DNA of 64,000 nt from Brumimicrobium salinarum (GTDB lineage Bacteria; Bacteroidota; Bacteroidia; Flavobacteriales_D; Crocinitomicaceae). A program made the position numbers and the translations under genes. This document shows, one piece after another, positions 46,213 through 56,552 of this stretch. The stretch spans positions 124,001 through 188,000 of the forward strand of contig NZ_PJNI01000007.1 of the NCBI RefSeq assembly GCF_002844555.1. Reading direction: 5' to 3'. Position 1 is the first letter of the stretch; each line of letters begins with the position of its first letter. The notes below the pieces were generated by a model. That model saw only the letters and a program-made list of their open reading frames with translations, ran no database searches and was not told the DNA's origin.

Positions 46213-49200
46213 ATGAATAAGCATTTCTTACTACTTATACTTGTTTTTTCCAGTCTTCAAGTTTTAGCTCAAAGAGGTAAAGACGGCGATTATACAGTTT
46301 CCGCTGCAAATGAAGTGTTGAATACATACACGCCACTTGTTGCCGATATTAGTACGGGACAAACTACCATAACTGTACAAAACAATAACCTTTCAGGAGC
46401 AAGTTTTTCAGGTAATTTATCTGCTGGTGATTTAATTCTCATCTATCAAATTCAAGGTGGAGATGTTGATATAAATACACATCCAACGACTGGTTGGGGA
46501 GGGAACTATACTGTTCAACAATCTTTTTTTGGTAATGGAAGCGTTTACGATCACACGGAGTTTGGAGCAGTGACGAATTACTCAAGAACCGGCTATTTTG
46601 AATATGCAGAAGTTGAATCCGTTTCAGGAAGTCAATCTATAACGTTAACGTGTCCGATAAAAAAGAACTATTACGGAACAGGTTGGCATAGGGCTTTGGT
46701 GGTGCGTGTTCCCCGTTATCAAAACTTAACTGTTCCTGCGGGTACAAGTATAACCGCTTTGGACTGGAATGGAGAAATAGGTGGAATTGTTGCTTTGGAA
46801 GTAGAAGAGGACATCACGATAGCAAGCGGTGGAGAAATTACAGCTAATGGCAAAGGGTTTAGAGGAGGAGAAGCTTTGGACAATGGGAATGGACATGGAG
46901 CTGTTGGTTCTACTACAGATATTAATTCTAGAGGATACTTAGGGTCTAGCGTCCCAATTGAAGGTGCTTTAAAGGGAGAAAGTATTTACGGAGATACATC
47001 TGTTTATAGAATGAGATCCCATTCAAGATACAGTCTTGGAGCTATTGCCAATGGTGGTGGTGGAGGGAGTTATCACAACGCTGGTGGTGGTGGCGGTTCA
47101 AATGTAGGTGTAGGAACTTATTATGGTTATGGTGTACCCGATCGCGGAGCTAGTTTTCAATATGATCCAGCTTGGAACCTAGAAGCGCCAGGAATGGCAA
47201 CAACTCCTTCAGCTGGAGGTGGAAGAGGAGGTTATACACATACAGAAATAATAGCAGATCCTTTGGTTTATGGTCCACACGATACGCAATGGGGAGATGA
47301 TTACCGTAGAATATCTGGAGGTGTTGGCGGTCACCCTTTAACCTATGATGCTGAACGTGTTTTTGTTGGTGGCGGTGGCGGTGCTGGACACGAAAATGAC
47401 GGTTTCGGAGGAAGCGGTGGTGATGGTGGTGGTATTGTCTTCATTAGAAGTTATGGTACCATAACTGGGAGCGGATTGATTTCAGCAAATGGAGAAGACG
47501 GAGAAGATGCGGAAGGTCCTCAACCAACAATTTTTCAACCCAATGGAATAACGGGTGATGATGGAGCTGGTGGTGCTGGCGGCGGCGGTTCTGTTGTGAT
47601 TGAAAACCTTAGCCCACTTCCTTCAACTCTTTTTTTAGAAGCAAAAGGAGGAAATGGAGGGAATCAAGTTTTGAAATTTGGTAGTCTTTATAGTGATAAC
47701 CAGGCTGATGGAACTGGAGGAGGTGGTGCTGGAGGATTAATTTCATTCTCAACAGGTACTCCCAATCAAGATGTTTCAGGAGGAGAAGCAGGAGTTACAA
47801 ACTCATCCATTATGAATAATTTTCCAATGAATGGAGCAACTGGAGGTGCAAGTGGTATGGATTCTCAAACAACTGTTACGCTAGATATAGTTGCAGTAAA
47901 TGATACTATATGTTCTGGTGAATCAGCTACATTGTCGGCAAGTTTTGTGGGTACTTACGCTCCAACACCTACATTGCAATGGTATGAGAATCCTGTTGGA
48001 GGTGCTGTGCAAGGTACAGGAAATACATTTACAACGCCAACTTTGACAAGTTCAACAACTTATTATGTAGGTGCTTGTGAGTTGCCTTATCGGGTGCCAG
48101 TTGAGGTGGTAGTTACTCCAGGAATGATCATTAATGGTCTACCTCCCACAATAACAGATGAAACTTGTGCGGGAAATGATGGTGCAATTTCAGGAATTTC
48201 TGTTTCTGGTGGAGCAGGGTCTTTCGTTTACGCTTGGAATGGTAGTCCTTCACCTACTGCTGATTTATCAGGTGTAAGTGCGGGTAGTTATACACTTACT
48301 GTTACAGATGATAACTCTTGTACTGCTAATGCGGGTCCATTCACAATAAACATTCCTTCGGGTCCTACAGTTGATGTTTCAAATATGAGCATTTCAGATG
48401 AAACATGTGCTGGAAATGATGGAAGCATTACTGGGATTACGGTTTCTGGTGGAGCAACTCCTTACACTTTTGAATGGAATGGAAATGTAACTCCAAGCGT
48501 TGATTTAACTGGAGCAAATAACGGAACTTACACACTTACCGTTACAGATGATAATTCTTGTTCCTCTACTGTTGGGCCATTTACCATTAATTCTGCTTCA
48601 GCAATTGTTGTTGATGTCAGTGGAATGAGTATTACCAATGAAAGTTGTTTGGGGAATGATGCGGCTATATCAGGCATTTCAGTGAGTGGAGGAACAGGAA
48701 CGCTTACCTATGCATGGTCTCCTTCTGGATTAACAACACTTGATATTAGTGGAGTTTCGAGTGGAAGTTATACATTAACGGTAACTGATGGAGGCGGGTG
48801 TTCTATTAATTCAGGACCACATGTTGTAAATCAAGATTTAGGACCAACTTTAGATGATGCAAATATTGTGATTAGTAATGCTTTATGTGGTTCAAGTGGT
48901 TCAATTTCTGGATTAACAGCTGCTGGAACAGGGCTTTCATATTCTTGGGCACCTTCAGGTGAAACAGTTTTAAATCCTACAAACTTGAGTCCTGGGAGTC
49001 ATACCCTTACAATAACAGACGGAGCAGGTTGTACAGTTTCAGGAGGACCTTATACCATTACCAGTTCTGGGAATCCTGTTTTAGACATTTCTAACATTTC
49101 TATTTCCGATGAAACATGTAATGGAAACGATGGCGAAATTACTGGTATAACAACTTCAGGAGGAGCAACGCCCTACACATTTACATGGAACGGAAATACA

Positions 49201-50784
49201 TCTCCAGATGAGGATTTATCTGGTGCTACAGCAGGTTCGTATACCTTAGTCGTAACAGATGATCTTGGGTGTACTGCTTCTGAAGGGCCATTTACGATAA
49301 ACACACTTCCATCCCCCACCATTGATGCTACTGGAATTAATGTTACAGATGAGACATGTGCAGGAAACGATGGAAGTATTTCTGGAATCACAGTCTCAGG
49401 AGGGTCAACACCATATACCTATGATTGGAATGGAAATGCTTCCCCAGATGCAAATCTAAATGGTGCAAACGGAGGAACATATACCTTAACAGTAACTGAT
49501 GATGAAGGATGTGTTGCAACCGCAGGACCGTTTACTATTAATAGTACTACACCAATTAATATTGATGAGGGGTCAATGGCGATTTCAGATGCGACGTGTG
49601 GTGCAGTGAATGGAGGGATTACTGGCATTTCTGTAACTGGCGGAACAGGAGCATTATCTTATACATGGTCTCCATCTGGAGCAACAACTTTAGATTTAAA
49701 CGCAGTACCTAATGGTTCTTACACACTTACGGTAACTGATAATGCTGGGTGTACAGCCACTTCTGGACCACATATTATTAATCAAATTGGAGGACCTGTT
49801 TTAGACCTGACGAATCTTGAGGTAAAAGACGCTACTTGTGGAGATAATAACGGTAGTGTATCAGGTATTTCTACAACAGGTACAGGATTAACTTACGTTT
49901 GGGCGCCTTCAGGACAAACAACAATAGATGCTAATAATTTATCAGCAGGAGCTCATACTTTAACGATTACTGATAATTCTGGTTGTTCTGTAACATCTGG
50001 GCCACATAATATAAGTGCAATACCTTCACCAACGATTGATATTAGTAATGTTCAAATCGTGGACGCCTCTTGTGCGGAAAATGATGGAAGCATTCAAGGC
50101 ATATCAGTTAGTGGAGGAACAACACCTTATGTTTATCAATGGAATGGTGAAGTAACGGATAGTCTTGACATTGAAAGTCTAATTGCGGGCACTTATAATT
50201 TAATTGTTACAGATAGCAATGGATGTGAAGTAAGTGCTGGACCTTTTGATATTGATGCGCCTATAATTCCTTTCGTGGATATTACTACTTTAGATCAGAC
50301 GCTGACAGAGGGTGAGTCTGTAACGATAAATACAGTTTATACTCCTGATAGTTCAACATTAAGTTGGAACCCAACGGAGAATTTAAGTTGCAGTGATTGT
50401 CCAGACCCTGTGGCTTCGCCTACTGATACGATGTATTATGTTTTAACGGTTACTTCTCCTGATGGATGCACGCGACAAGACTCTATTCGTTTCAATGTAG
50501 AAGACCCTTGCATGCGTATTCAAGTCCCTACTATATTTTCTCCAAATAATGATAATTTGAATGATGAACTTTGTGTTATTGGGAATTGTATTCATACTAT
50601 GCAATTTCAAATTTTTAACCGATGGGGAGAAAAAGTTTTTGAGACCTCTGATATTAATGAATGTTGGGACGGTACTTATAGAGGAGGAGCAGTAAATACA
50701 GGAAGTTACGTTTATAAATTACGAGGAACGCGTTCTGATGGTTCAACATTTAATTATTCAGGAAATGTGAATTTATTGAGGTAA
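46213..50784 (+). CDS. Giant SprB-repeat surface protein with T9SS type B sorting domain
   Basis: A 1523-residue product from ATG 46213, which starts the signal peptide MNKHFLLLILVFSSLQVLAQ; an ATG at 46189 adds eight residues. Residues 25-560 form a glycine-rich region with many GGGGG segments. A short Ig-like part follows. Nine SprB-type repeats of about 80 residues run from about 648 to 1350. The last 85 residues (VPTIFSPNNDNLNDELCV to NVNLLR) are the gliding-associated C-terminal domain used for type IX secretion. It is expected on the cell surface as an adhesin, like SprB, although shorter. No processing or attachment site can be assigned. Confidence 0.92.
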   Translation: MNKHFLLLILVFSSLQVLAQRGKDGDYTVSAANEVLNTYTPLVADISTGQTTITVQNNNLSGASFSGNLSAGDLILIYQIQGGDVDINTHPTTGWGGNYTVQQSFFGNGSVYDHTEFGAVTNYSRTGYFEYAEVESVSGSQSITLTCPIKKNYYGTGWHRALVVRVPRYQNLTVPAGTSITALDWNGEIGGIVALEVEEDITIASGGEITANGKGFRGGEALDNGNGHGAVGSTTDINSRGYLGSSVPIEGALKGESIYGDTSVYRMRSHSRYSLGAIANGGGGGSYHNAGGGGGSNVGVGTYYGYGVPDRGASFQYDPAWNLEAPGMATTPSAGGGRGGYTHTEIIADPLVYGPHDTQWGDDYRRISGGVGGHPLTYDAERVFVGGGGGAGHENDGFGGSGGDGGGIVFIRSYGTITGSGLISANGEDGEDAEGPQPTIFQPNGITGDDGAGGAGGGGSVVIENLSPLPSTLFLEAKGGNGGNQVLKFGSLYSDNQADGTGGGGAGGLISFSTGTPNQDVSGGEAGVTNSSIMNNFPMNGATGGASGMDSQTTVTLDIVAVNDTICSGESATLSASFVGTYAPTPTLQWYENPVGGAVQGTGNTFTTPTLTSSTTYYVGACELPYRVPVEVVVTPGMIINGLPPTITDETCAGNDGAISGISVSGGAGSFVYAWNGSPSPTADLSGVSAGSYTLTVTDDNSCTANAGPFTINIPSGPTVDVSNMSISDETCAGNDGSITGITVSGGATPYTFEWNGNVTPSVDLTGANNGTYTLTVTDDNSCSSTVGPFTINSASAIVVDVSGMSITNESCLGNDAAISGISVSGGTGTLTYAWSPSGLTTLDISGVSSGSYTLTVTDGGGCSINSGPHVVNQDLGPTLDDANIVISNALCGSSGSISGLTAAGTGLSYSWAPSGETVLNPTNLSPGSHTLTITDGAGCTVSGGPYTITSSGNPVLDISNISISDETCNGNDGEITGITTSGGATPYTFTWNGNTSPDEDLSGATAGSYTLVVTDDLGCTASEGPFTINTLPSPTIDATGINVTDETCAGNDGSISGITVSGGSTPYTYDWNGNASPDANLNGANGGTYTLTVTDDEGCVATAGPFTINSTTPINIDEGSMAISDATCGAVNGGITGISVTGGTGALSYTWSPSGATTLDLNAVPNGSYTLTVTDNAGCTATSGPHIINQIGGPVLDLTNLEVKDATCGDNNGSVSGISTTGTGLTYVWAPSGQTTIDANNLSAGAHTLTITDNSGCSVTSGPHNISAIPSPTIDISNVQIVDASCAENDGSIQGISVSGGTTPYVYQWNGEVTDSLDIESLIAGTYNLIVTDSNGCEVSAGPFDIDAPIIPFVDITTLDQTLTEGESVTINTVYTPDSSTLSWNPTENLSCSDCPDPVASPTDTMYYVLTVTSPDGCTRQDSIRFNVEDPCMRIQVPTIFSPNNDNLNDELCVIGNCIHTMQFQIFNRWGEKVFETSDINECWDGTYRGGAVNTGSYVYKLRGTRSDGSTFNYSGNVNLLR
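48150..50262 (+). repeat. Nine tandem SprB-type repeats (coding)
   Basis: Units of about 237-243 bp start near 48158, 48395, 48638, 48875, 49109, 49349, 49589, 49829 and 50066. Each has a motif like DETCAGNDGSITGITVSGG, then a Trp-Asn-Gly or Trp-Ser/Ala-Pro centre, then SYTLTVTDD and a cysteine. Two subtypes alternate: one with WNGN and one with WSPSG or WAPSG. Confidence 0.85.
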
Positions 50785-50879
50785 AAAACAACTTATTGTT
50801 AAATCAAACGTTTATTATTAAATGAACAATTATTAAGTAATTAGGTTTATATAAATAATAAACATTACTGACTCACACG

Positions 50880-51449
50880 ATGGGGAAAACGAAGCAATTA
50901 AATATAAGTATTGATGAAATTTTTGAGGATTTACGTGAAAAATTCTCAACAAGTGATTCTGGTTATATCATGATGTCTCATTTTGGTGAGTTTTCTCAAG
51001 ATCTTGTTAACAGTTTGTCTGAAGGACTTGAATATATCATGCTTAACAGAGAAACACCAAAGAAGCTAACCAAAAGAATGTTTACGGTTATGATTGAAGG
51101 CTTGCAAAACATTCGAATACATGGCGCCAGAGATACCAAGGGTAAACAATATGGGCATGTGATGATTAAGGAAGATAACGGAGTTTACACGGCTTCATTT
51201 GGAAATGTTGTCAATTTCAAAAGTCAAAAATTACTTGTAAAACATTTGAATAATTTGAATCGGATGAATTCTGTAGAAATTAAGGAATTTTATCTCGAAA
51301 ACTTAAGTAATGGTATGATGACTGAAAAAGGTGGAGCAGGTTTAGGGTTTATCACCATAAAGTTAAAATCGAAGTCAAACATTGCATATCGTTTCTATGA
51401 TTATACCAATACCCAATCTTATTTTGAAATGGAGGTAGAGTTACCATAG
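50880..51449 (+). CDS. SiaB-family protein kinase (DUF6272)
   Basis: This 189-residue soluble protein has a degenerate HATPase-like fold (IEGLQNIRIHG, GGAGLGFITIKLKS). It matches what I know of SiaB-type kinases, which phosphorylate a STAS-domain partner to control surface behaviour. No SiaC-like STAS gene is adjacent, so its partner must lie elsewhere. It follows the SprB-like gene by 95 bases and may be independent. Confidence 0.75.
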   Translation: MGKTKQLNISIDEIFEDLREKFSTSDSGYIMMSHFGEFSQDLVNSLSEGLEYIMLNRETPKKLTKRMFTVMIEGLQNIRIHGARDTKGKQYGHVMIKEDNGVYTASFGNVVNFKSQKLLVKHLNNLNRMNSVEIKEFYLENLSNGMMTEKGGAGLGFITIKLKSKSNIAYRFYDYTNTQSYFEMEVELP

Positions 51450-51521
51450 GTATCCCGTTATTAGGAGACTATTTCAAAAGAACCAAGCCACTCATTAAAT
51501 TAAAAATCGGACAAGCTTAAC

Positions 51522-52762
51522 TCAGGCTATCTCTAAAATCTCTTTACGTATTAAATTTGCAGCATACAGCATTGTTTTTTCAATGTTTCTACCACGGTGA
51601 TTTCCAAAATGAAATACTTTTGCAATTGTTCGGTGAGGACCAGCAAGGGCGATCCAAACTGTTCCTACTGGTTTTTCTTTAGTTCCACCATCTGGCCCCG
51701 CAATTCCAGTAACCGCAATTGTATAATCGGTATTTAACTTTAATCTTCCTCCTTCAGCCATCGCTTTTGCCGTTTGTTCTGATACAGCACCGTGTTTTTG
51801 TAAGATTTTTTCAGGTACATTTGCTAACGACATTTTCAAGTCATTAGCATAGGTTATTAATCCACCTAAAAAAACGAAGATGTTCCTGGAAATTGAATAA
51901 ATGCATTTGCAATTCCTCCACCTGTACAACTTTCTACTGTTCCTAATGTTAGGTTTCTCGCAATAAATAATTTACCTACCTCATTAAAAATATTTGCTTC
52001 GTTGTAGCCATACACATACTCGGGAAATCGATGTTCTAATTCTTTAAAATATCGATTGATTTTTGCAGCATCTTCAATTCCTTTGTCAGCAGTTAAACGG
52101 AGTTTTATTAATCCTGTTGAAGGCAAATAAGCAAGGTGTAATTGATCTTCATAAATTCTTTGTTCCCAATCGTGTATTTTTTCTGCTAGAAATGATTCAC
52201 CGATACCTTGAAGCATAATGGTTTGATGATATTTCCCTTTGATTCCATAGGAGGACTTCAAACGTGGAATAATCTCCTCAATGACTAGCGCCTTCATTTC
52301 ATAAGGAACACCAGGAAGTGAAATAATAACCTTTCCATTTCTTTCAAACCACATTCCGGAGGCTGTTCCGTGTTGATTGTCGATAACAAGTGCGTCTTTT
52401 GGAAGCATGGCTTGTTGAACATTGCTCGGGAGCATTTCCTTTTGCATAGCCGAAAAATAACTTTCAATGCGCGCCAAAACTTGTTGGTTAAGCACCAATT
52501 CAGTTTCAAAATACTGTGTCAATGTTTCTTTGGTAATGTCATCGTTAGTCGGTCCTAATCCACCTGTAATAATAATTAAATCGGCTTCTTGCATATAATC
52601 ATCAAGGGCTGCTATAATTTCATCTTCCTCATCTAGAATAGTGGTTGATTTATAAATCGAAATACCAACATCACCGAGATTTTTTCCTAACCATGTGAGA
52701 TTTGTGTTTACAGTTTGACCAATTAATAGTTCATCACCAATATTTATCACTCCAGCTTTCAT
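51522..52762 (-). CDS. cinA: CinA-family nicotinamide-nucleotide amidohydrolase, split by a one-base frameshift
   Basis: The N-terminal frame (51866-52762) has the MoCF_biosynth-like domain with GDELLIGQTVNTN and ITGGLGPTNDDITKE. The C-terminal frame (51522-51929) has the CinA amidohydrolase domain: TYANDLKMSLANVPEK, then AVTGIAGPDGGTKEKPVGTV. One more base in the A7 run at 51868-51874 (plus strand) would join SFF to LGGLITYANDLK, making a normal CinA of about 413 residues. It deamidates NMN in NAD recycling. A sequencing artefact is likely. Confidence 0.9.
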
Positions 52763-52805
52763 AAAACTTCGTTTATATTTCGAATTAAAAAAGTAAAATT
52801 ATTCG

Positions 52806-52813
52806 TAAGTTTG
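52806..52813 (+). promoter_or_regulatory. Candidate promoter (-7 box) of the DUF4197 gene
   Basis: TAAGTTTG matches TAnnTTTG, 17 bases before the ATG at 52830. The -33 element is not clear. It lies in the 67-bp divergent gap with cinA. Confidence 0.4.
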
Positions 52814-52829
52814 TTAAAAACCAATTGAA

Positions 52830-53579
52830 ATGAAAAAAGTTCTACAAATTTTGATGCTAACTGCCTTTATGATATCCTCAATGGGGTGTGAAATTCTTGA
52901 AGGAGCGGCAAGAGACCTATCAATAGAAGATGGTGTGGGTAATGAAAATAATAAACCCGCATTAACCAACAAAGAAGTAATTGCTGGATTAAAAGAAGCG
53001 CTTACTGTTGGTATTAAGAATGCCGTAGATGTTACAGCAGTGACTGATGGCTTTTTGGCAAATCAAGAAATAAAGTTACCATTTCCTGAGAGTGCCAGTA
53101 AGATGAAAGAAAAAGCATTGGAATGGGGATTAGATAATCAAGTAAATAAAATTGTAACGACTTTGAATCGTGCCGCAGAAGACGCTGCTAAGGATGCAAC
53201 GCCCATCTTTATTGATGCAATTAAGAATATGACGGTGCAAGATGGTTTTTCAATTCTTAATGGAGGAGAAGGAGCTGCAACAGATTTTTTAAGGAAAAAA
53301 ACAACGAACGAACTGATTGTTGTTTTTGCGCCGAAAGTTCAAACCTCAATTGAAAAGGTAAAGCTCACTGAATATTGGGGACCTGTTTCAAAAAGATATA
53401 ATCAAGCAATGTCTTTTACAGGTGGTGATAAAATAGAAACCGATTTGAATAAATACGTTACAGAAAGAGCAATAGATGGTTTATTTACAATGGTTGAAAA
53501 AGAAGAGAATAAAATCCGTAAAGATCCTGCAGCACGTGTAACAGATTTACTATCAAAAGTATTTGGATCATTAAAATAA
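52830..53579 (+). CDS. DUF4197 family lipoprotein
   Basis: This 249-residue protein has a lipobox SMGC near residue 20. The mature domain (LTNKEVIAGLKEALTVGIKN, then AKDATPIFIDAIKNMTVQDG, and TDFLRKKTTNELIVVFAP) is the DUF4197 pattern. It is all-helical and widespread in envelope proteins of Gram-negatives, with no proven function. The nucleoside phosphorylase gene starts 18 bases after it, so the two are co-transcribed. Confidence 0.85.
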   Translation: MKKVLQILMLTAFMISSMGCEILEGAARDLSIEDGVGNENNKPALTNKEVIAGLKEALTVGIKNAVDVTAVTDGFLANQEIKLPFPESASKMKEKALEWGLDNQVNKIVTTLNRAAEDAAKDATPIFIDAIKNMTVQDGFSILNGGEGAATDFLRKKTTNELIVVFAPKVQTSIEKVKLTEYWGPVSKRYNQAMSFTGGDKIETDLNKYVTERAIDGLFTMVEKEENKIRKDPAARVTDLLSKVFGSLK

Positions 53580-53597
53580 ATTAAAATTTAAGCTTGT

Positions 53598-54464
53598 ATG
53601 GCTGATTACTTACCATCAGAACTTGTTATAACCCCAAAAGGAGGAGTCTATCATTTAGACATTTGCCCTGAAGATATTGCACATAAAATCATTGTTGTAG
53701 GCGACCAAGATCGTGTAGAACTGGTGTCGAAATTTTTTGACGAGGTTACCCATAAAAGTCAACACCGTGAATTTGCTTGTCACACGGGTAATTATAAAGG
53801 AAAGTCTTTATCTGTTATATCAACAGGAATAGGAACAGATAATATCGATATAGTTATTAACGAATTAGATGCTCTGGTCAATATTGATTTAGAAACAAGA
53901 AACGAAAAGTCCGAAAAAACGGTATTAGAAATTGTTCGATTAGGAACATGTGGAATTCTTCAAGATGAAATACCTATTGACAGTTTTATTTTGTCTACAC
54001 ATGCTTTGGGAATAGATAATGTTGGACATTTTTATGAAAGAAATGTAGATGAAAAAACAGAGCGATTAGCGTTAGATATCGAGTCAAAGGTTAAACTTCC
54101 GAAATATGTAAAACCTTATCTCACACCTGCATCAAAAATATTGAATGATCGTCTGTTAACAGATGACATAGAAACTGGAATCACAGTTACAAGTTCTGGG
54201 TTTTATGGGCCACAAGGTAGAAGATTGCGTTTGCCTTTAGTGGAAAATGATATGTTAGATTCTTTTAGTGACTTTAAACATGATGAGGTGCGAATTGCCA
54301 ATTTAGAGATGGAGTGTTCTGCCTTGTTTTCTTTATCGTCTGCTTTAGGACATCAAGCAACTGCTATTTGTTTAGGTCTAGCCAATAGACGTAAGAAGCA
54401 ATTCACCAAAAACTACGATGAAAAAATTATAGAATTAATAAAGCATGTATTGGAACATATTTAA
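53598..54464 (+). CDS. Nucleoside phosphorylase (uridine phosphorylase-like)
   Basis: This 288-residue enzyme is of the PNP/UDP family. Residues 26-40 (AHKIIVVGDQDRVEL) bind phosphate, STGIGTDNIDIVINELDAL and VRLGTCG form the core, and NLEMECSALFSL near 235 carries the ribose-binding Met-Glu pair. It cleaves a nucleoside with phosphate, probably a pyrimidine. The stop overlaps the ATG of the next gene by about 20 bases. Confidence 0.9.
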   Translation: MADYLPSELVITPKGGVYHLDICPEDIAHKIIVVGDQDRVELVSKFFDEVTHKSQHREFACHTGNYKGKSLSVISTGIGTDNIDIVINELDALVNIDLETRNEKSEKTVLEIVRLGTCGILQDEIPIDSFILSTHALGIDNVGHFYERNVDEKTERLALDIESKVKLPKYVKPYLTPASKILNDRLLTDDIETGITVTSSGFYGPQGRRLRLPLVENDMLDSFSDFKHDEVRIANLEMECSALFSLSSALGHQATAICLGLANRRKKQFTKNYDEKIIELIKHVLEHI

Positions 54465-55253
54465 ACGGTTGTCTTTATTTTTACTTCTTTGTTTATCAGT
54501 GATATCGTGTACTTCTCGGCAGGAAAAAGAATTTAAATCAGAAGAAAAACAAAAAGAGGTTGAAGAATTATCCTCTGAAGAAAAAATCATACGAAAAATT
54601 GAGAATAAGCTCAAAATACCTGCAACAGAGGAATACGATATTCAGTTTTTGAAAAAATATATTGATGCCGATACCTTAATAGATGCCTTAATCTTAGTCA
54701 ACCGTGAGCATCATGCCTTTGAAAATGTAAAAAAAGCAATACAGAACGATTCTTTGAGAAAACTGGATTTACAGCACCTCAAAATTATGTATTTGTTCAA
54801 CTAGGTGGGAGTAATGAATTACTATCAACGGCACCTGTGGGTTCCAATGCTAAATTCCCTTTACAAGCTCAATTTTTAAGTCTTACTTCTAAAGCTCATC
54901 AAGATTTTTACGTTGATTATCGCATTAGAAATAGTATGCAACGTAATTATTATACCGTTAGAAATAACAAGATTTATCTGACTTTTAGTTGTCCTGTTTT
55001 TGATCATATAGGTGAAGCAAATCCAGAGGCTTATGCTATAAAGCACAAGGAAAGTTCGGTTAGAATTGCAAAAGACATCGCTATGTATAATGGTGTAATT
55101 GAAGATTATTCGCTTTCTTCAATAGACAATCCAAATGGATACACACCGAAAAATATCATATCAACTGGAGAGCTGTATGTTTACTTTATTTTTGATTCAT
55201 CAGATATGAAATATAAAACGCCAATGCAATCGCCTACAGAAGACGAGAATTAA
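54445..55253 (+). CDS. Lipoprotein, hypothetical, split by a one-base frameshift
   Basis: The first frame (54445-54804) has a lipobox VISC and a charged helical region. The second (54837-55253) opens without a credible start. The two join if the A7 run near 54727-54733 had one more A, giving ENVKKSNTERFFEKTGFTAP and then NYVFVQLGG. The result is a 269-residue lipoprotein of unknown family. It overlaps the end of the nucleoside phosphorylase gene and so is in its operon. Artefact likely. Confidence 0.72.
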
Positions 55254-55464
55254 GGTAATATCTCTTTTTAATAATTACGACTTATCTTGGTATCCCAATT
55301 GAATTATCAACTATTGTAGCATTACGAAATGAGGTGTAGCTTCTCAATATCCGTACATTTCTTTTATCTTCTGGCTTTTAAGTTGTTAGTTGCCCTAAAC
55401 CTTTTCAATTAAAATGTATAGCACGATTTTATGTGCTAAAAAAAGTCTTTTGTTTAGTCTATTT

Positions 55465-56493
55465 TTACTTTCTCCACAAATCAAAATCTGTGCGTAAAGA
55501 AATAAGGTTATTAAACCCAGCACTTGAAAATACAACTAACCCATAATCAATTGTAAATCTTTTAAAGTTTAAACCAGCACCAAAAGAAAAACCACCCATT
55601 CCAGGTCTGTTTTCAACCAGCATTTCTCTTCTTTGGTTATAATCAAAAGCACCTCTAATACGTACTGTTTTTCCAATAAGCGCTTCCACTTGAAAAATAA
55701 AATGTCTGCCTAACTTTTCACCAAATCCAGCTTTTTCGACTGGAACTTCTTTACCTGTTAATGGGTCAATTGTTGGTTTAGCATTAGGATCATCGTAGGT
55801 TAAATCCCATTGGTTTAAGTGATGGGCCACAATAGAAAACCGAAAAGGAGCATGTGCGAGTTTGTGTGATACACCTAACATGGCTTGAATTGGTAAAGGA
55901 GATCTCGTTTTATTTGTATAAGTCGAGAGCTGTGCTCCAATATTTTTCACTACTGCGGAAACAGTTGTTCTTTCATTTGTGCTGCGGTACATTCCTGCAA
56001 AATCAAAGGCAATGCCCATGGAGTTGTAAGACTCTAATTGTGACCAAATCAAATTAAAAGTAGCACCAATGGATATGTTTTTATTTAGCGTTCTTCCGAT
56101 ACTTCCGCCAAGTGCAAAATCGCCTGCAGAAAAAGTTCCAATCTTTTCTCCTTCTATATTCATTCGATCCATCTGTCCATAAGCAACATATCTTAGATGT
56201 AGTGCACCTGTGCCAACCTTGTTAATGTCATGTGCATAGGCAACCATTCCATGATTAATACCCCCTGCAAGTAATGCTTGGTTGAAGCCAGCAGAGTTGC
56301 TCATTTTCGTATTAAATGCGGCTGGATTTTGAATACCCACATTGATGTCATTGTCAAAGGCGGTGATAAATTGCCTTCCTAGTGATGCAGCTCTTGCGTT
56401 ATAAGGTAAATCAAGAAACGGAAAAGCATTTTTACCTCCAGTTTGTCCAAAAAGGGTAATTGGAATGAGAAGAATTATTAAAAGTTGTTTCAT
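55465..56493 (-). CDS. porQ: Type IX secretion system protein PorQ
   Basis: This 342-residue outer-membrane beta-barrel protein has a signal peptide (KQLLIILLIPITLFGQ) and the PorQ start GGKNAFPFLDLPYNARAASL. It contains NIGAQLSTYT and ends FNNLISLRTDFDLWRK, also typical. PorQ works with PorU, PorV and PorZ in the T9SS attachment complex, so it supports export of the surface proteins at 36755 and 46213. It is followed by a 210-bp gap, 55254-55464, with nothing recognised. Confidence 0.9.
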   Translation of the reverse strand: MKQLLIILLIPITLFGQTGGKNAFPFLDLPYNARAASLGRQFITAFDNDINVGIQNPAAFNTKMSNSAGFNQALLAGGINHGMVAYAHDINKVGTGALHLRYVAYGQMDRMNIEGEKIGTFSAGDFALGGSIGRTLNKNISIGATFNLIWSQLESYNSMGIAFDFAGMYRSTNERTTVSAVVKNIGAQLSTYTNKTRSPLPIQAMLGVSHKLAHAPFRFSIVAHHLNQWDLTYDDPNAKPTIDPLTGKEVPVEKAGFGEKLGRHFIFQVEALIGKTVRIRGAFDYNQRREMLVENRPGMGGFSFGAGLNFKRFTIDYGLVVFSSAGFNNLISLRTDFDLWRK

Positions 56494-56552
56494 TTGAATT
56501 TAATGAACGGATTAATTTATAAAAAATTGTTAATAGATGAATATAAAAATGA

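Noticed and set aside
48150-50262. Regular repeats resembling an array
   Set aside because: They are coding SprB repeats of about 240 bp, not CRISPR repeats.
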